From an uncultured archaeon (GTDB lineage Archaea; Nanobdellota; Nanobdellia; Woesearchaeales; CAIVOO01): a stretch of 49,353 nt of DNA. The translations under genes and the position numbers were made by a program. Positions 30,521 through 39,296 of this stretch are shown here, one piece after another. Numbering within the stretch: the first letter of the stretch is position 1; each line of letters opens with the position of its first letter. The notes beneath the pieces are model-generated. The model was not told the origin of the DNA, ran no database searches, and was given only the letters and a program-made list of their open reading frames with translations. The stretch spans positions 1 through 49,353 of the forward strand of contig CAIVOO010000080.1 in assembly GCA_903907555.1 (NCBI GenBank), written 5' to 3'.

Positions 30521-31255
30521 ATGGCTGGTTATTGGTATGCTGTAAAGAGGTATTTCAGATTTAATCCTGATGAGATTAAGGGACTTATAATCACAACCCT
30601 GATTTTTGGTTTCATGCTTTCTTTCAGGGAATGGGGCACTGAGCAGTTCCAGCTTTCTACAGGCTTGATAAATTTTGTAAATGCAACTCTTGTTGCAGGG
30701 CTTGCCCTTCTTTTCAGGGAAAGCATAAAAAGGATGTTTGCAATAAAAAAAGGTTATTACCTTGAATACAAAGTCTGGATTTACGGCATACTGTTTGCAT
30801 TAATACTTGCTTTTGTAACGAGAGGATATGTTGTTATTCTGCTGCCAGGAGCTGTAATACTTTATCACGAAGCAGGGCTTAGGATTGGAAGATTCAGGTA
30901 CTGGACAAATACATTCGACATATTCTTAGTTTCAATTATGGGTCCTGCAGCGAACATTGTGCTGGCTGCGATATTCAAATATTTATCTTACATCTGGCCT
31001 GCAAATCCATTGATAGCAAAAGCAATCACAGTCAATCTTTTGATGGCGGTATTTTCAGGACTGCCAATACCATATACAGACGGAGGAAATGCATTCTACG
31101 GAAATAGGTCATTATGGGCGCTTGCCTATGGAACAATAATATTCTCGGCAATACTGCTTTATTTCTTGAGTTCAGTTTTTTGGGCAATACTTGCAGGAGT
31201 AGTAATGGGATTCGTCTGCCTGATATTCTGGTTCATGTATGTTGATAAGCTATAG
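30521..31255 (+). CDS. Site-2-protease-like membrane protein without active site
   Basis: 244 residues with about six membrane helices. The order matches small archaeal M50 proteases: FRESIKRMFAIKKGYYLEYKVW stands where HExxHxxxAxxxG normally lies, LPGAVILY follows, then MGPAANIVLA and LPIPYTDGGNAFYGN (the DG motif). Both metal-binding His are replaced (Arg and Lys) while Glu and the Asp-Gly remain, so it should not cleave peptides; it may bind membrane substrates like other pseudoproteases. It follows the TraB gene by 24 bp. Confidence 0.65.
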   Translation: MAGYWYAVKRYFRFNPDEIKGLIITTLIFGFMLSFREWGTEQFQLSTGLINFVNATLVAGLALLFRESIKRMFAIKKGYYLEYKVWIYGILFALILAFVTRGYVVILLPGAVILYHEAGLRIGRFRYWTNTFDIFLVSIMGPAANIVLAAIFKYLSYIWPANPLIAKAITVNLLMAVFSGLPIPYTDGGNAFYGNRSLWALAYGTIIFSAILLYFLSSVFWAILAGVVMGFVCLIFWFMYVDKL

Positions 31256-31516
31256 AAAACTAAAAAATCCTTTCTGTACAAGATACGCTGCTAGAATGTA
31301 TGCAAGAAAGTGATGCAGACCGAACATCATGAAGAGTATGTAAACTGCGCAGGCGCCATCTATGAGACTAAGCATGCTTTCCCTGAACATGTAAGCCTTG
31401 GCTGCAAGGTATGCCATGGCTGCGAATGCGAAATTCCAGGCTATCAAATCGAACTGGAGCAGCACTATTCCTATAGCACATAAAAGGTCCATTATTCCGA
31501 AAAATTTAACTAGCAT
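31250..31516 (-). CDS. Small three-helix membrane protein
   Basis: 88 residues from ATG 31516 (one codon after a TTG). Three hydrophobic segments (about 3-22, 26-42 and 50-80). It converges with and overlaps the preceding gene by 6 nt, and diverges from the gene at 31558. A TTTTATTAA box sits about 25 bp before its ATG. The family is unknown. Confidence 0.5.
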   Translation of the reverse strand: MLVKFFGIMDLLCAIGIVLLQFDLIAWNFAFAAMAYLAAKAYMFRESMLSLIDGACAVYILFMMFGLHHFLAYILAAYLVQKGFFSFL

Positions 31517-31557
31517 CAAGCCTTCCCTCTGATAAAGATTAATAAAACTTGCGTAAA

Positions 31558-31881
31558 ATGAGCCGAAAAAACGGAGCTTGGTGGGGAGAATGGGTTGAGT
31601 CGTTCTTTGTAGTGCTTCTTATCATCGGATTCCTTATAGCGGTGTTTGCGCAAAGTGTGCTGCTGAATTACGTCATAATATTCCTTTGCGGGCTGTTTGT
31701 CGGCAGGCTGATGTATGAAGAGAAGAAGACTTTCAAGTTTCCAATCTATCTGATAATTGCAGGATTCTTGTTCGGTTACATAATTGGAAGTTATTATTCA
31801 GATTGGAAAATGATAATTCTAATATTTGTTGTTGGAGCAATCATCAGCTATTACATACATTACAAGAAATATCTGAAATAA
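31558..31881 (+). CDS. Small membrane protein
   Basis: 107 residues from ATG 31558 (an upstream TTG at 31549 is less likely). A charged N terminus SRKNGAWWGEW is followed by four short hydrophobic helices and ends in a basic YIHYKKYLK. No motif is recognised. Forty bases separate it from the TFS gene on the same strand. Confidence 0.55.
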   Translation: MSRKNGAWWGEWVESFFVVLLIIGFLIAVFAQSVLLNYVIIFLCGLFVGRLMYEEKKTFKFPIYLIIAGFLFGYIIGSYYSDWKMIILIFVVGAIISYYIHYKKYLK

Positions 31882-31920
31882 TCCACAACATTTAAAAACA
31901 AAACTGCTCGCATCTCTAGT

Positions 31921-32226
31921 ATGTTTTGTCCGAAATGCAAATCAATCCTCCGCCCGATGAAGGACGGAAACAAGAAATTCATGGGATGCAGCTGCGGCTA
32001 TAAGGAAAATTCTGGAGGAAGCTTCAAGGAAGAGATAAAGAAAGAGAATAAGATTGAAGTTGTCAGGGAAGATGTCGAGACTCTTCCGTTAGTGGATGCG
32101 CAGTGCCCTGAATGCAGGCATGAGAAAGCATATTTCTGGAGCATACAGACAAGGGCATCAGACGAACCAGAGACAAGATTCTTTAGATGTGAGAAGTGCA
32201 GGCATACGTGGAAGGAATACACATAA
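31921..32226 (+). CDS. tfs: Transcription elongation factor TFS
   Basis: 101 residues. The N-terminal zinc ribbon is MFCPKCKSILRP with CSCGYK. The C-terminal TFIIS-type ribbon is CPECRHEKAYFWSIQTRASDEPETRFFRCEKCRHTWKEY. The DEPET acidic loop carries the two residues that enter the polymerase pore and stimulate cleavage of backtracked RNA. Length and both domains are standard for archaea. It overlaps the DUF167 gene by 31 nt. Confidence 0.95.
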   Translation: MFCPKCKSILRPMKDGNKKFMGCSCGYKENSGGSFKEEIKKENKIEVVREDVETLPLVDAQCPECRHEKAYFWSIQTRASDEPETRFFRCEKCRHTWKEYT

Positions 32227-32447
32227 AAAACAATCTTCTGAAAATAATTGTCAAGCCAAACTCTTCTAAGAATGAAATTCTTGGCTTTGATGAGAATAAG
32301 CAGGCTTTGAAGGTTGCTATCTGCGAGCCTGCTGACAAGGATAAGGCGAACAAGGAAGTGATAAGATTCTTTTCAAAGCTTCTAAAAAAGAAAGTCAGAA
32401 TAAAATCTGGATTGAGAAGCCATGAAAAGATTTTAGAAATTACTTAA
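32196..32447 (+). CDS. DUF167/YggU-family protein
   Basis: 83 residues. The family core is LLKIIVKPNSSKNEILGF and LKVAICEPADKDKANKEVIRFFSKLLKKKVRIKSGLRSHEKILEI. It is small, basic and of unknown function. The predicted ATG at 32196 lies inside the TFS gene; a GTG at 32208 is possible, since the domain proper starts about 12 residues later. It is convergent with the deaminase fusion (stop codons adjacent). Confidence 0.85.
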   Translation: MQAYVEGIHIKNNLLKIIVKPNSSKNEILGFDENKQALKVAICEPADKDKANKEVIRFFSKLLKKKVRIKSGLRSHEKILEIT

Positions 32448-33512
32448 CTACATATTCTTGTATGTTTCAACTTCTTTCTCTAAAATAACTAATTCAACTC
32501 CTGCTTTCTTGAACATCTCGATGCTTTCCTGCGCAGCGTGGTACATCTTATGCGCAACAACCCTTTTTATTCCTGTGCTTATTATCATCATTGCGCAAAC
32601 CCTGCACGGCGCCATTTTGCAGTATACTGTACCGCCTTGAATGCTTATTCCATTTTTTGCTGCCTGCAGCATTGCATTCTGCTCTGCGTGTATTGTTCTC
32701 ATGCAGTGCTGCCTTACTGTGCCGTCATCATCAATCACTTTTTTCATGAGATGCCCGACTTCGTCGCAGTGCGGCAGTCCTGGAGGCGAGCCTACATAGC
32801 CTGTGCATAGTATTCTTTTGTCTTTCACAATTAATGCCCCGCTTCTTCCCCTGTCGCAGCTTCCTCTCTTGCCGATTTCATTCATTATGTTGATAAAGTA
32901 TTCGTCCCAGCTCGGTCTTTTGTAAGTAGATGGTGTTTCTACTGTCTGCACTGGCGGTTTTGTCTTGATTTTCAAATCAGCAACCATCTTGTCAACTTTT
33001 TTCATCAGAGTGTAAACATCAGAATCGTTCATAAGAACTATGCTTGCCATGCTCATGCATTCGCCGATTCTCTGCCCTGAGCCTGTCTGCCCTGTCATTT
33101 CAAGTTCTTCCATCGCCTTGAATTCTTCAATCGTCTGAGGGTCTTCTTCCCTTTCTCTCTTTTTCATCCGCAGAAATCTGACTTCAAGCGGAGCATCAAC
33201 CTTTACTAAATGGAAATCATATTTTTTCTTTAGCGCATTGACTTCATCAGGATGCCTTATTGATGTAATGACATAATCTTTGCCTACAATTAATTTCTTC
33301 AGGACTCTTTCAGCAAGCACTGAATTGCCATGTTTCTCTCTTAACTCATTGCCTATCTTCTGAAGGTTTTCCCTTGTGACTTTCTTCTTTTTTGCCTTCA
33401 AGTCCTCTCTTAGAATGTCAGAAAGCGATATGTGCATGAAACCTTTCTCTTTTAGGTAATCGCCAACAGTATCCTTCCCCCCGCAAAAACTTCCTGTCAA
33501 ACCTATAATCAT
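32448..33512 (-). CDS. Fusion of a P-loop nucleotide kinase-like domain with dCMP deaminase
   Basis: 354 residues. The N-terminal domain (1-about 185) has the P-loop GSFCGGKDT (7-15) and a LID-like RMKKREREED region, as in dNMP or dephospho-CoA kinases. The C-terminal domain (about 200-354) is a zinc deaminase: HAEQNA (275-280, ligand His275 and catalytic Glu277) and PCRVC (302-306, ligands Cys303 and Cys306). It would make dUMP for thymidylate synthesis. ThyX and thymidylate kinase follow on the other strand. The two-domain order resembles yeast-type dCMP deaminase (family knowledge). Confidence 0.85.
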   Translation of the reverse strand: MIIGLTGSFCGGKDTVGDYLKEKGFMHISLSDILREDLKAKKKKVTRENLQKIGNELREKHGNSVLAERVLKKLIVGKDYVITSIRHPDEVNALKKKYDFHLVKVDAPLEVRFLRMKKREREEDPQTIEEFKAMEELEMTGQTGSGQRIGECMSMASIVLMNDSDVYTLMKKVDKMVADLKIKTKPPVQTVETPSTYKRPSWDEYFINIMNEIGKRGSCDRGRSGALIVKDKRILCTGYVGSPPGLPHCDEVGHLMKKVIDDDGTVRQHCMRTIHAEQNAMLQAAKNGISIQGGTVYCKMAPCRVCAMMIISTGIKRVVAHKMYHAAQESIEMFKKAGVELVILEKEVETYKNM

Positions 33513-33647
33513 GCAGGGAAATAATGAATGAGTCTTTAAATTCTTTACTATTTTCGAGTAGATATATTTCGGAATAATTACGATGCAGGATATAAATCGT
33601 TAAAAAGCCTTCAAATATTCTTTTACGCAGTTTATAGGGGTGAAAAG

Positions 33648-35399
33648 ATGAAAACATTCGAAACTTTCGAAGACGTTCTAAAAACTGTAGAATTTGAAGG
33701 AAAATTGCTTCCTGGATTCAGTGGAATCGGCAGGTTAAGAGGAAGGCAGGATTACAGCGAAGATGAAACAACAGTTCTGAATCATTTCTTTACAAATATC
33801 AATTCTAATGTTTATTGTGCTAAAGACACAATGCCTAATGAATTCTGGGCTTTGATTATGGGGCAGTATGCTAGAAGCAATCTCACAGCGAGAGACAGGC
33901 TCCTGGTTTTGTTTCAAGATATGGAAACTAAAAAGAAGGGAATTCCTGTTAGCGAAGTTGCTGCAGCAATAAAAAAACACGGCGACATAACAGAGCTTCT
34001 TGAAAAACACATGAAAGAAGCAGGCAAATTCATAGAGGAATATGGAATAGCTTATGGCCACGCATCGTTGAGAGATTCAGGAACTATCAGAATTTGTTTC
34101 GAAGGCGTAAGCCAGAGGATTACAAAATTCCTGGAAGCTGCGAGGGAAGGCGCATATCAGGAGCAATCAACAAGGGCCTTGCCATTCAAGGTTGAGCATC
34201 TCGGAATGCCTTACGAAATAAGAGGAACAGAATTTGAGAATGTAATGATGTCTATGGATTTGAAGCTTATCAAATTCTATGACAGGCTTTATTCTTCTTT
34301 AGTACAGCATCTGCACAAGAAATTTGCGCATTTGAGAGCTGCTGCTGACAAGGAAATAGCTGACAGGCTTGGCGGGGATGATATAAAACTCACTGACAGG
34401 GACTGGAACGGCATTATCGAAGCCAAAGCATTCGATGTTGCAAGATATCTGCTGCCACAGAACATGACAACATCCCTTGGCGTGACATTAAACACAAGAA
34501 GATTTCAAGATGTTTTGACAGAATGGCAGTCATCGCATTTGTGGGAGATGAGAATGGTTGGCAGGGCTGCGCAGATAGAATCGATGAAGATAAGCCCAGA
34601 GCTGATGAAGCATGGCAATCCATCACCTTATTTCATGAACCTGCGCGGAAATCTTGATGGCGTGTTCGCAAAGTATGCAGGAAGAAATACTGATTTTGAG
34701 TACACAAACGAGTATGTAAGTTCAGTTCTTATTGCTCACACCCAAGAACTTGAAGACTTTGTGCTTGCAAGCATACTGCTTAACGGTTCTGATGGAAGCA
34801 GGTCATTATTCGAGCTTAAGGACATTGTAAAAAGATTAGGCGCTGACGAGCGAAGGGAAATTGCTGAAGCAGCTGCCAAAGGAAAGGGAGAGCATGATAT
34901 TTTTAGCAAATCATTGGAGATTGGCTCATTAACATTTGAAAGGGTGTACGACATAGGAGCTTATAGAGACTTGCACAGGCAAAGGGGAGACAGGCAGCAG
35001 GTATCGCCTTACAGTGTTGTAGGTTATAGCATGCCTGTTGAAGTGGCTGAAGTCGGAATGGACAAAGAATTTGTAGCATCGGCTGAAGAAGTAAAGAAAC
35101 TTTATGATTACTTTGGTGCTAATGGATTAAGTCACGTCGGAGAATATGTTCCGATGATGGCAAACACGCTGCTTCACGTAGCAACAATGGATCCAGGCCA
35201 GCAGTTCTATCAGGCAAAATTAAGATGCCAGGCAGCTGGAATAGATTCTTACAGGACAATCTCATTGCAGGAGGTAGCGCAAACATTGGAAATAATGCCT
35301 TCATTCAAGGGATTAGTGCCTTATGATGCAACACCTAAATATGATTTGGGAAGGCTTCCAGAGAAAGTTGAAGGCATTGTGAGAAAGAACAAGAAATGA
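33648..35399 (+). CDS. thyX: Tandem ThyX-like flavin-dependent thymidylate synthase
   Basis: 583 residues, about twice the length of standard ThyX (roughly 220-250). The first half contains ISQRITKFLEAAREGAYQEQSTRAL in place of the RHRxxSxNExSxRY signature. The second half has YRDLHRQRGDRQQVSPYSVVGYSMP, a second ThyX-like motif. Two-domain ThyX-like proteins exist in archaea and bacteria (family knowledge). It would methylate dUMP with FAD and methylene-folate; which half is catalytic is unclear. GGGTGAAAAG precedes the ATG. It overlaps tmk by ATGA. Confidence 0.75.
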   Translation: MKTFETFEDVLKTVEFEGKLLPGFSGIGRLRGRQDYSEDETTVLNHFFTNINSNVYCAKDTMPNEFWALIMGQYARSNLTARDRLLVLFQDMETKKKGIPVSEVAAAIKKHGDITELLEKHMKEAGKFIEEYGIAYGHASLRDSGTIRICFEGVSQRITKFLEAAREGAYQEQSTRALPFKVEHLGMPYEIRGTEFENVMMSMDLKLIKFYDRLYSSLVQHLHKKFAHLRAAADKEIADRLGGDDIKLTDRDWNGIIEAKAFDVARYLLPQNMTTSLGVTLNTRRFQDVLTEWQSSHLWEMRMVGRAAQIESMKISPELMKHGNPSPYFMNLRGNLDGVFAKYAGRNTDFEYTNEYVSSVLIAHTQELEDFVLASILLNGSDGSRSLFELKDIVKRLGADERREIAEAAAKGKGEHDIFSKSLEIGSLTFERVYDIGAYRDLHRQRGDRQQVSPYSVVGYSMPVEVAEVGMDKEFVASAEEVKKLYDYFGANGLSHVGEYVPMMANTLLHVATMDPGQQFYQAKLRCQAAGIDSYRTISLQEVAQTLEIMPSFKGLVPYDATPKYDLGRLPEKVEGIVRKNKK

Positions 35400-36025
35400 A
35401 CAGGCATCCAGACTCTAGGCTGATTGTTTATGACGGGCAGAACTGCTGCGGCAAGACCACGCAGTTCCATTTGTCTTCTAAATATATTTATGACAAAGAC
35501 AGAAAATACAATGTCCTGCTGACAAGAGAGCCGACTTTTGGGAAGTACGGCTTGCAGATAAGGCAGGTTCTGGCAAGCGGGAAAGACCCATTTTCTGTCA
35601 GGGATGAATGTTTTGATTTGTTTGTGAAGGACAGGTTCGACCACATCGATAATCATATACTGCCTGCCCTTGAGAAGGGCTATATCGTGCTCTGCGACCG
35701 CTACATGTATTCAACATTGTCATTCCAGGGAGCGCAGGGTGTTGGTTTTGAGAAGATGATTCAGGCGCATGAAGGAGTCCTTGTTCCAGACTTGGTCCTG
35801 CTTTTTGATTTGCCCATAGAAATTGCGAATGAGAGGAGAAGAAAAAGGGGAGAGCTGATTAAGGTTACAGAAAATGAAAAGATACAGCCTGCTGTTGCCG
35901 AAAACTACAGGAAAATGCAGAGTTTACTACCTAACCATCCAATAAAAGTTATAGATGCTACACACTCAATTGAAAAGATATTTGAGGAAGTCAGAAACGA
36001 ATTAAACAAAGTCTTGCCTTACTAA
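35396..36025 (+). CDS. tmk: Thymidylate kinase
   Basis: 209 residues. P-loop DGQNCCGKTT (about 14-23), the DRYMYSTLSFQGAQG Asp-Arg motif (about 101-115) that binds dTMP, and a LID with ERRRKRGE. It phosphorylates dTMP to dTDP, completing the path from dCMP deaminase and ThyX. Translationally coupled to thyX. The usual Gly after Asp in the P-loop is followed by Gln-Asn instead of Xaa-Asp. Its 3' end overlaps the convergent NrdG-like gene by 4 nt. Confidence 0.88.
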   Translation: MNRHPDSRLIVYDGQNCCGKTTQFHLSSKYIYDKDRKYNVLLTREPTFGKYGLQIRQVLASGKDPFSVRDECFDLFVKDRFDHIDNHILPALEKGYIVLCDRYMYSTLSFQGAQGVGFEKMIQAHEGVLVPDLVLLFDLPIEIANERRRKRGELIKVTENEKIQPAVAENYRKMQSLLPNHPIKVIDATHSIEKIFEEVRNELNKVLPY

Positions 36026-36777
36026 TCAACATTCTGAACTCTAACCGCAATATTCAGCCCTGGCCATTGCTTTTTCATCATCTCAGCCATGTTTTCAAGG
36101 AATTCTTTGGAAGGCGGCTCTATTGGATTGTATTTCTCATCAACCAAAGGCACATTGTTCCTGAACTGCTGAAGCACCCAAGTACATTTTATGTATTTTA
36201 TTGCTTCAGCAATCTTGAGAAGGTCTTCTTTGGTGTAAACAAGCGTGGGAACTATTGTTGTCCTGATTTCTATCTGGACTTTGTTCTGAATCTCTTCAAG
36301 ATATTTCAGCGTATCCTTGATGCTTGCCAGTAGTTTCTCTGTGCTTCTGAAGAAAGTCTTTGACTTTGTGACTTCCTCAATCTCCAATCCAATCGGGCAT
36401 TTGACATCTACAGCAATAAAGTCAACAAGATTCTCCAGCATTAGAGATTTTAAAGTTTCAGGCTTCGCCCCGTTAGTTTCAATACCAACTAACAATCCAT
36501 TCTGCTTTGCCATTCTTGCTAATATTAATACAGCCTGCCTCTGCAATGAAGGCTCACCGCCTGTAAACAGCACCCCATCTATGAATTTCTTGTTCTCAAG
36601 CATACTGTTCTTTATCAGCATCAAATCAGTCTGATGCTCCTGCTTGAAGTCAAGATAGTTCTTCACATTGCAGAAAGGGCACTTGAAATCGCAGCCGGAC
36701 ATGAAAATAGTCATGCATCTCTTTCCAGGCCAGTCTGCATAGGATACTGATGTTATGCCCCCAATATACGCTTCCAT
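36022..36777 (-). CDS. NrdG-like anaerobic reductase-activating radical SAM protein
   Basis: 251 residues. The cluster motif is CDFKCPFC (about 29-36), followed by FTGGEPSLQ and ETNGA, matching the TIGR02495-type activases of anaerobic ribonucleotide reductase. These cleave SAM and create a glycyl radical on a partner. No NrdD is in this window; the ribonucleotide reductase here is B12-dependent NrdJ, so the partner is elsewhere or different. Confidence 0.8.
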   Translation of the reverse strand: MEAYIGGITSVSYADWPGKRCMTIFMSGCDFKCPFCNVKNYLDFKQEHQTDLMLIKNSMLENKKFIDGVLFTGGEPSLQRQAVLILARMAKQNGLLVGIETNGAKPETLKSLMLENLVDFIAVDVKCPIGLEIEEVTKSKTFFRSTEKLLASIKDTLKYLEEIQNKVQIEIRTTIVPTLVYTKEDLLKIAEAIKYIKCTWVLQQFRNNVPLVDEKYNPIEPPSKEFLENMAEMMKKQWPGLNIAVRVQNVD

Positions 36778-36819
36778 ACGAAGAACTCTGGATTTAGGAT
36801 TTATAATGCTGTCGGAAAA

Positions 36820-37470
36820 TCACTTATTTTCTATTGTGCTTATAATATCGTCAACATCATCGACAAAGTACAGCAAATCTAAATCTTTCACATTGTTAAT
36901 GAAGAATTCTTGTTTCAATGGATTGTTTTTCAGCCAATCAAAGAGCCCTTTCCAGTATTTCTTATTCACGCAGATTATCGGCACCTTGTCAACAATTCCT
37001 GTCTGCATCAGCACAGCATATTCAAACAGTTCATTCAATGTTCCATATCCGCCTGGATAGAAAATTAATGCTTCGCTCTTTATAGACATTACAAATCTCC
37101 TGATAAATAAGAAGTCAAATGATAATGATTCTGTAAATATTGAATCCGATACTTTTTCTCCTTTCAGCAGCGCAGCTTTTAATCCGAAAGAAGGAGCTCC
37201 TGCTTCTGCAGCGCCAGAGTTCGCTGCATGCATTATTCCAGGGCCGCCACCGCTCACTATAGCGTATCCTTTTTTTCCCAATTCAAAGGCAACCTCTTTG
37301 CAATGCTTGTAATATTCACTCTCTTTCGAGACCATGTGAGAACCAAAAAATGTGATTATCTTCTTGTCAACTTTGTTCAATAGAGCCAATCCATCATTTA
37401 TTTCTTTCTGAACCTGGTTTATGGTCCAGTCTTTCTGCAAATACTGTTTATTCTTGTGAAGCTTGCTCAT
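36820..37470 (-). CDS. LOG-family (TIGR00730) Rossmann protein
   Basis: 216 residues from ATG 37470. GGGPGIMHAANSGA (about 75-88) and PGGYGTLNELFE (about 138-149) are the two nucleotide-binding motifs of the lonely-guy family; the PGGxGTxxE Glu is catalytic in phosphoribohydrolases releasing bases from nucleoside monophosphates. The start is preferred at 37470 because TTTTATATATAAAA is 28 bp upstream; 37476 is possible. Its promoter overlaps that of the divergent amrS gene. Confidence 0.82.
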   Translation of the reverse strand: MSKLHKNKQYLQKDWTINQVQKEINDGLALLNKVDKKIITFFGSHMVSKESEYYKHCKEVAFELGKKGYAIVSGGGPGIMHAANSGAAEAGAPSFGLKAALLKGEKVSDSIFTESLSFDFLFIRRFVMSIKSEALIFYPGGYGTLNELFEYAVLMQTGIVDKVPIICVNKKYWKGLFDWLKNNPLKQEFFINNVKDLDLLYFVDDVDDIISTIENK

Positions 37471-37512
37471 ATGCAAAAGCTTTAAATTCTCTTTTATATA
37501 TAAAACCTATCT

Positions 37513-38538
37513 ATGCACCCTGCCATCCTGTTTGAGAAGAAGCCGAACAATATAGTCAGATGCACTGCCTGTAATCACTATTGTCTTATCAAGGAAAACA
37601 GCACAGGCATATGCGGTGTTAGAAAGAATATCAAAGGCGAATTATTCTTATTGGTTTATGGAAAGTCTTCTGGCTCTCATGTCGATCCTATGGAGAAGAA
37701 GCCATTATTCCATTTCCTGCCTGGAGAAAAGATTTTCTCATTCGGCACTGTCGGATGCAACTTCGGATGCGGGTTCTGCCAGAATTGGAATATTTCGCAG
37801 ATAACAAGGGGTGCGCAGAGTCAGAAAGAGTATGTTATTGACCAATATGGAGCTGACTTGTATCCTGAACAGATAATTGATTATTGCGTAAAGAATGAGA
37901 TAAAAGCTATTGCTTACACTTACAATGAGCCAACAATCTTTGTAGAATATGCTTTGGATGTGATGAAGCTGGCAAAGAAGCACAAGATAAAAAATGTTTT
38001 TGTAACCAACGGCTATGAATCAAAGGAATGCGTAGAACTCATAGCTCCTTATCTTGATGCAGCAAACATTGATTTGAAAGGCTTCACAGAGAAATTCTAC
38101 AGCAATCTGTGCAAGTCAAGGCTTAAGCCTGTGTTAGAAACAATTAAGCTGATGCACAAGAAAGGAATCTGGCTAGAATTGACTACATTGCTTATTCCTG
38201 GCGAAAATGATTCTGAGAAGGAGTTGAAAGAAATTGCAGAGTTCATAAAATCAGTTTCCCCATCAATTCCCTGGCACATAAGCGCTTTCCATCCTGATTT
38301 TGAGATGCTGGAGAAACAGCCGACAAAATTATCTTCATTAGAAACAGCTTACAACATAGGCAAGAAGGCAGGATTGAAGTTTGTCTACATAGGAAACATC
38401 ATATCAGACAAGTATGAGAACACTTACTGCCCGAAATGCAACGAACTTGTGATAAAGCGGATGGGTTATCAAGTGCAGAACTTCCTGAAGAACGGCAGAT
38501 GCAAATGCGGTGAGAAGATTGCAGGAGTGTGGAAATGA
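37513..38538 (+). CDS. amrS: AmmeMemoRadiSam system radical SAM enzyme
   Basis: 341 residues. N-terminal CTACNHYC, then the radical SAM motif CNFGCGFC (about 78-85) and YTYNEPTIF. The C-terminal zinc-knuckle pair is CPKCNEL and CKCGEKIAGVW. This matches PflA-like enzymes found next to MEMO1 and AMMECR1 homologues, and both follow here. The reaction of the system is unsettled. The leaderless start follows TTTAAA by 29 bp. It ends overlapping amrB by ATGA. Confidence 0.9.
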   Translation: MHPAILFEKKPNNIVRCTACNHYCLIKENSTGICGVRKNIKGELFLLVYGKSSGSHVDPMEKKPLFHFLPGEKIFSFGTVGCNFGCGFCQNWNISQITRGAQSQKEYVIDQYGADLYPEQIIDYCVKNEIKAIAYTYNEPTIFVEYALDVMKLAKKHKIKNVFVTNGYESKECVELIAPYLDAANIDLKGFTEKFYSNLCKSRLKPVLETIKLMHKKGIWLELTTLLIPGENDSEKELKEIAEFIKSVSPSIPWHISAFHPDFEMLEKQPTKLSSLETAYNIGKKAGLKFVYIGNIISDKYENTYCPKCNELVIKRMGYQVQNFLKNGRCKCGEKIAGVWK

Positions 38539-39296
38539 TCAGAGAGCCGGCAGTTTCAGGAACTTTTTATCCTTCTGACAAGCACGAGCTTTCGCAAATG
38601 ATTGACAAGTTTTTGCTGGATGCAAAGCCTGTATTCAATGGAAAGCTCAAAGCAATAATAGTTCCTCATGCAGGTTACATCTATTCAGGCCCAATAGCAG
38701 CTTATGCTTACAAGCTGATAAAAGACTATAAGAAAATAATATTAATAGGCCCAAGCCATCAGGTTTACTTCTATGGAGCTGCTTATGATGAATCAGAATT
38801 CTGGCAGACTCCTTTAGGGAAAGTAAAGATTTACAGGCCAAACATTGATTCAGAGATTCTTGCTCCAATGGAAGCAGCTCATCTGCAGGAGCATTCTGTT
38901 GAAGTCCAGATACCTTTCCTGCAGAAAGTTTTGAAAGACTTCGAAATACTTCCAATAGTGACTGGTGAAGTAACTCCCAAAGAATTATCTGAAATTATAG
39001 TTCAGCTTTTGGATGAAAACACCTTGCTAATCATCAGTTCTGATTTAAGCCATTATCTGCCTTACAAAGAGGCGGTAGCGGCTGATTCTGTAACTTGCTC
39101 AGCAATAGCAAACAATAACCTGCCAGAATTCGCGAGCAAAGGCGATGCCTGCGGCAAAACAGGAATAGAAGTTGTTATGCACATTGCAAAGAAATTGGGT
39201 TGGAAATGTTCGCTGCTGAAATATGCAAACTCAGGAGATACTGCAGGAGACAAAAGGAGGGTTGTTGGATATGCCAGCTTCGCATACTTTAAGTAA
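38535..39296 (+). CDS. amrB: MEMO1-family protein
   Basis: 253 residues from the ATG overlapping the amrS stop (an in-frame ATG at 38529 is less likely). Family blocks are REPAVSGTFYPSD, VPHAGYIYSGPIAAYAY, LIGPSHQ, HSVEVQIPFLQ, SSDLSHYLP and GDTAGDKRRVVGYASF. His residues in these positions match the metal- or substrate-binding pocket of the dioxygenase-like fold. It is the second gene of the AmmeMemoRadiSam operon. Confidence 0.92.
   Translation: MIREPAVSGTFYPSDKHELSQMIDKFLLDAKPVFNGKLKAIIVPHAGYIYSGPIAAYAYKLIKDYKKIILIGPSHQVYFYGAAYDESEFWQTPLGKVKIYRPNIDSEILAPMEAAHLQEHSVEVQIPFLQKVLKDFEILPIVTGEVTPKELSEIIVQLLDENTLLIISSDLSHYLPYKEAVAADSVTCSAIANNNLPEFASKGDACGKTGIEVVMHIAKKLGWKCSLLKYANSGDTAGDKRRVVGYASFAYFK

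Noticed and set aside
33418..33657. 79-codon minus-strand ORF upstream of thyX
   Set aside because: It overlaps the deaminase gene start and thyX promoter region, with no start signal.
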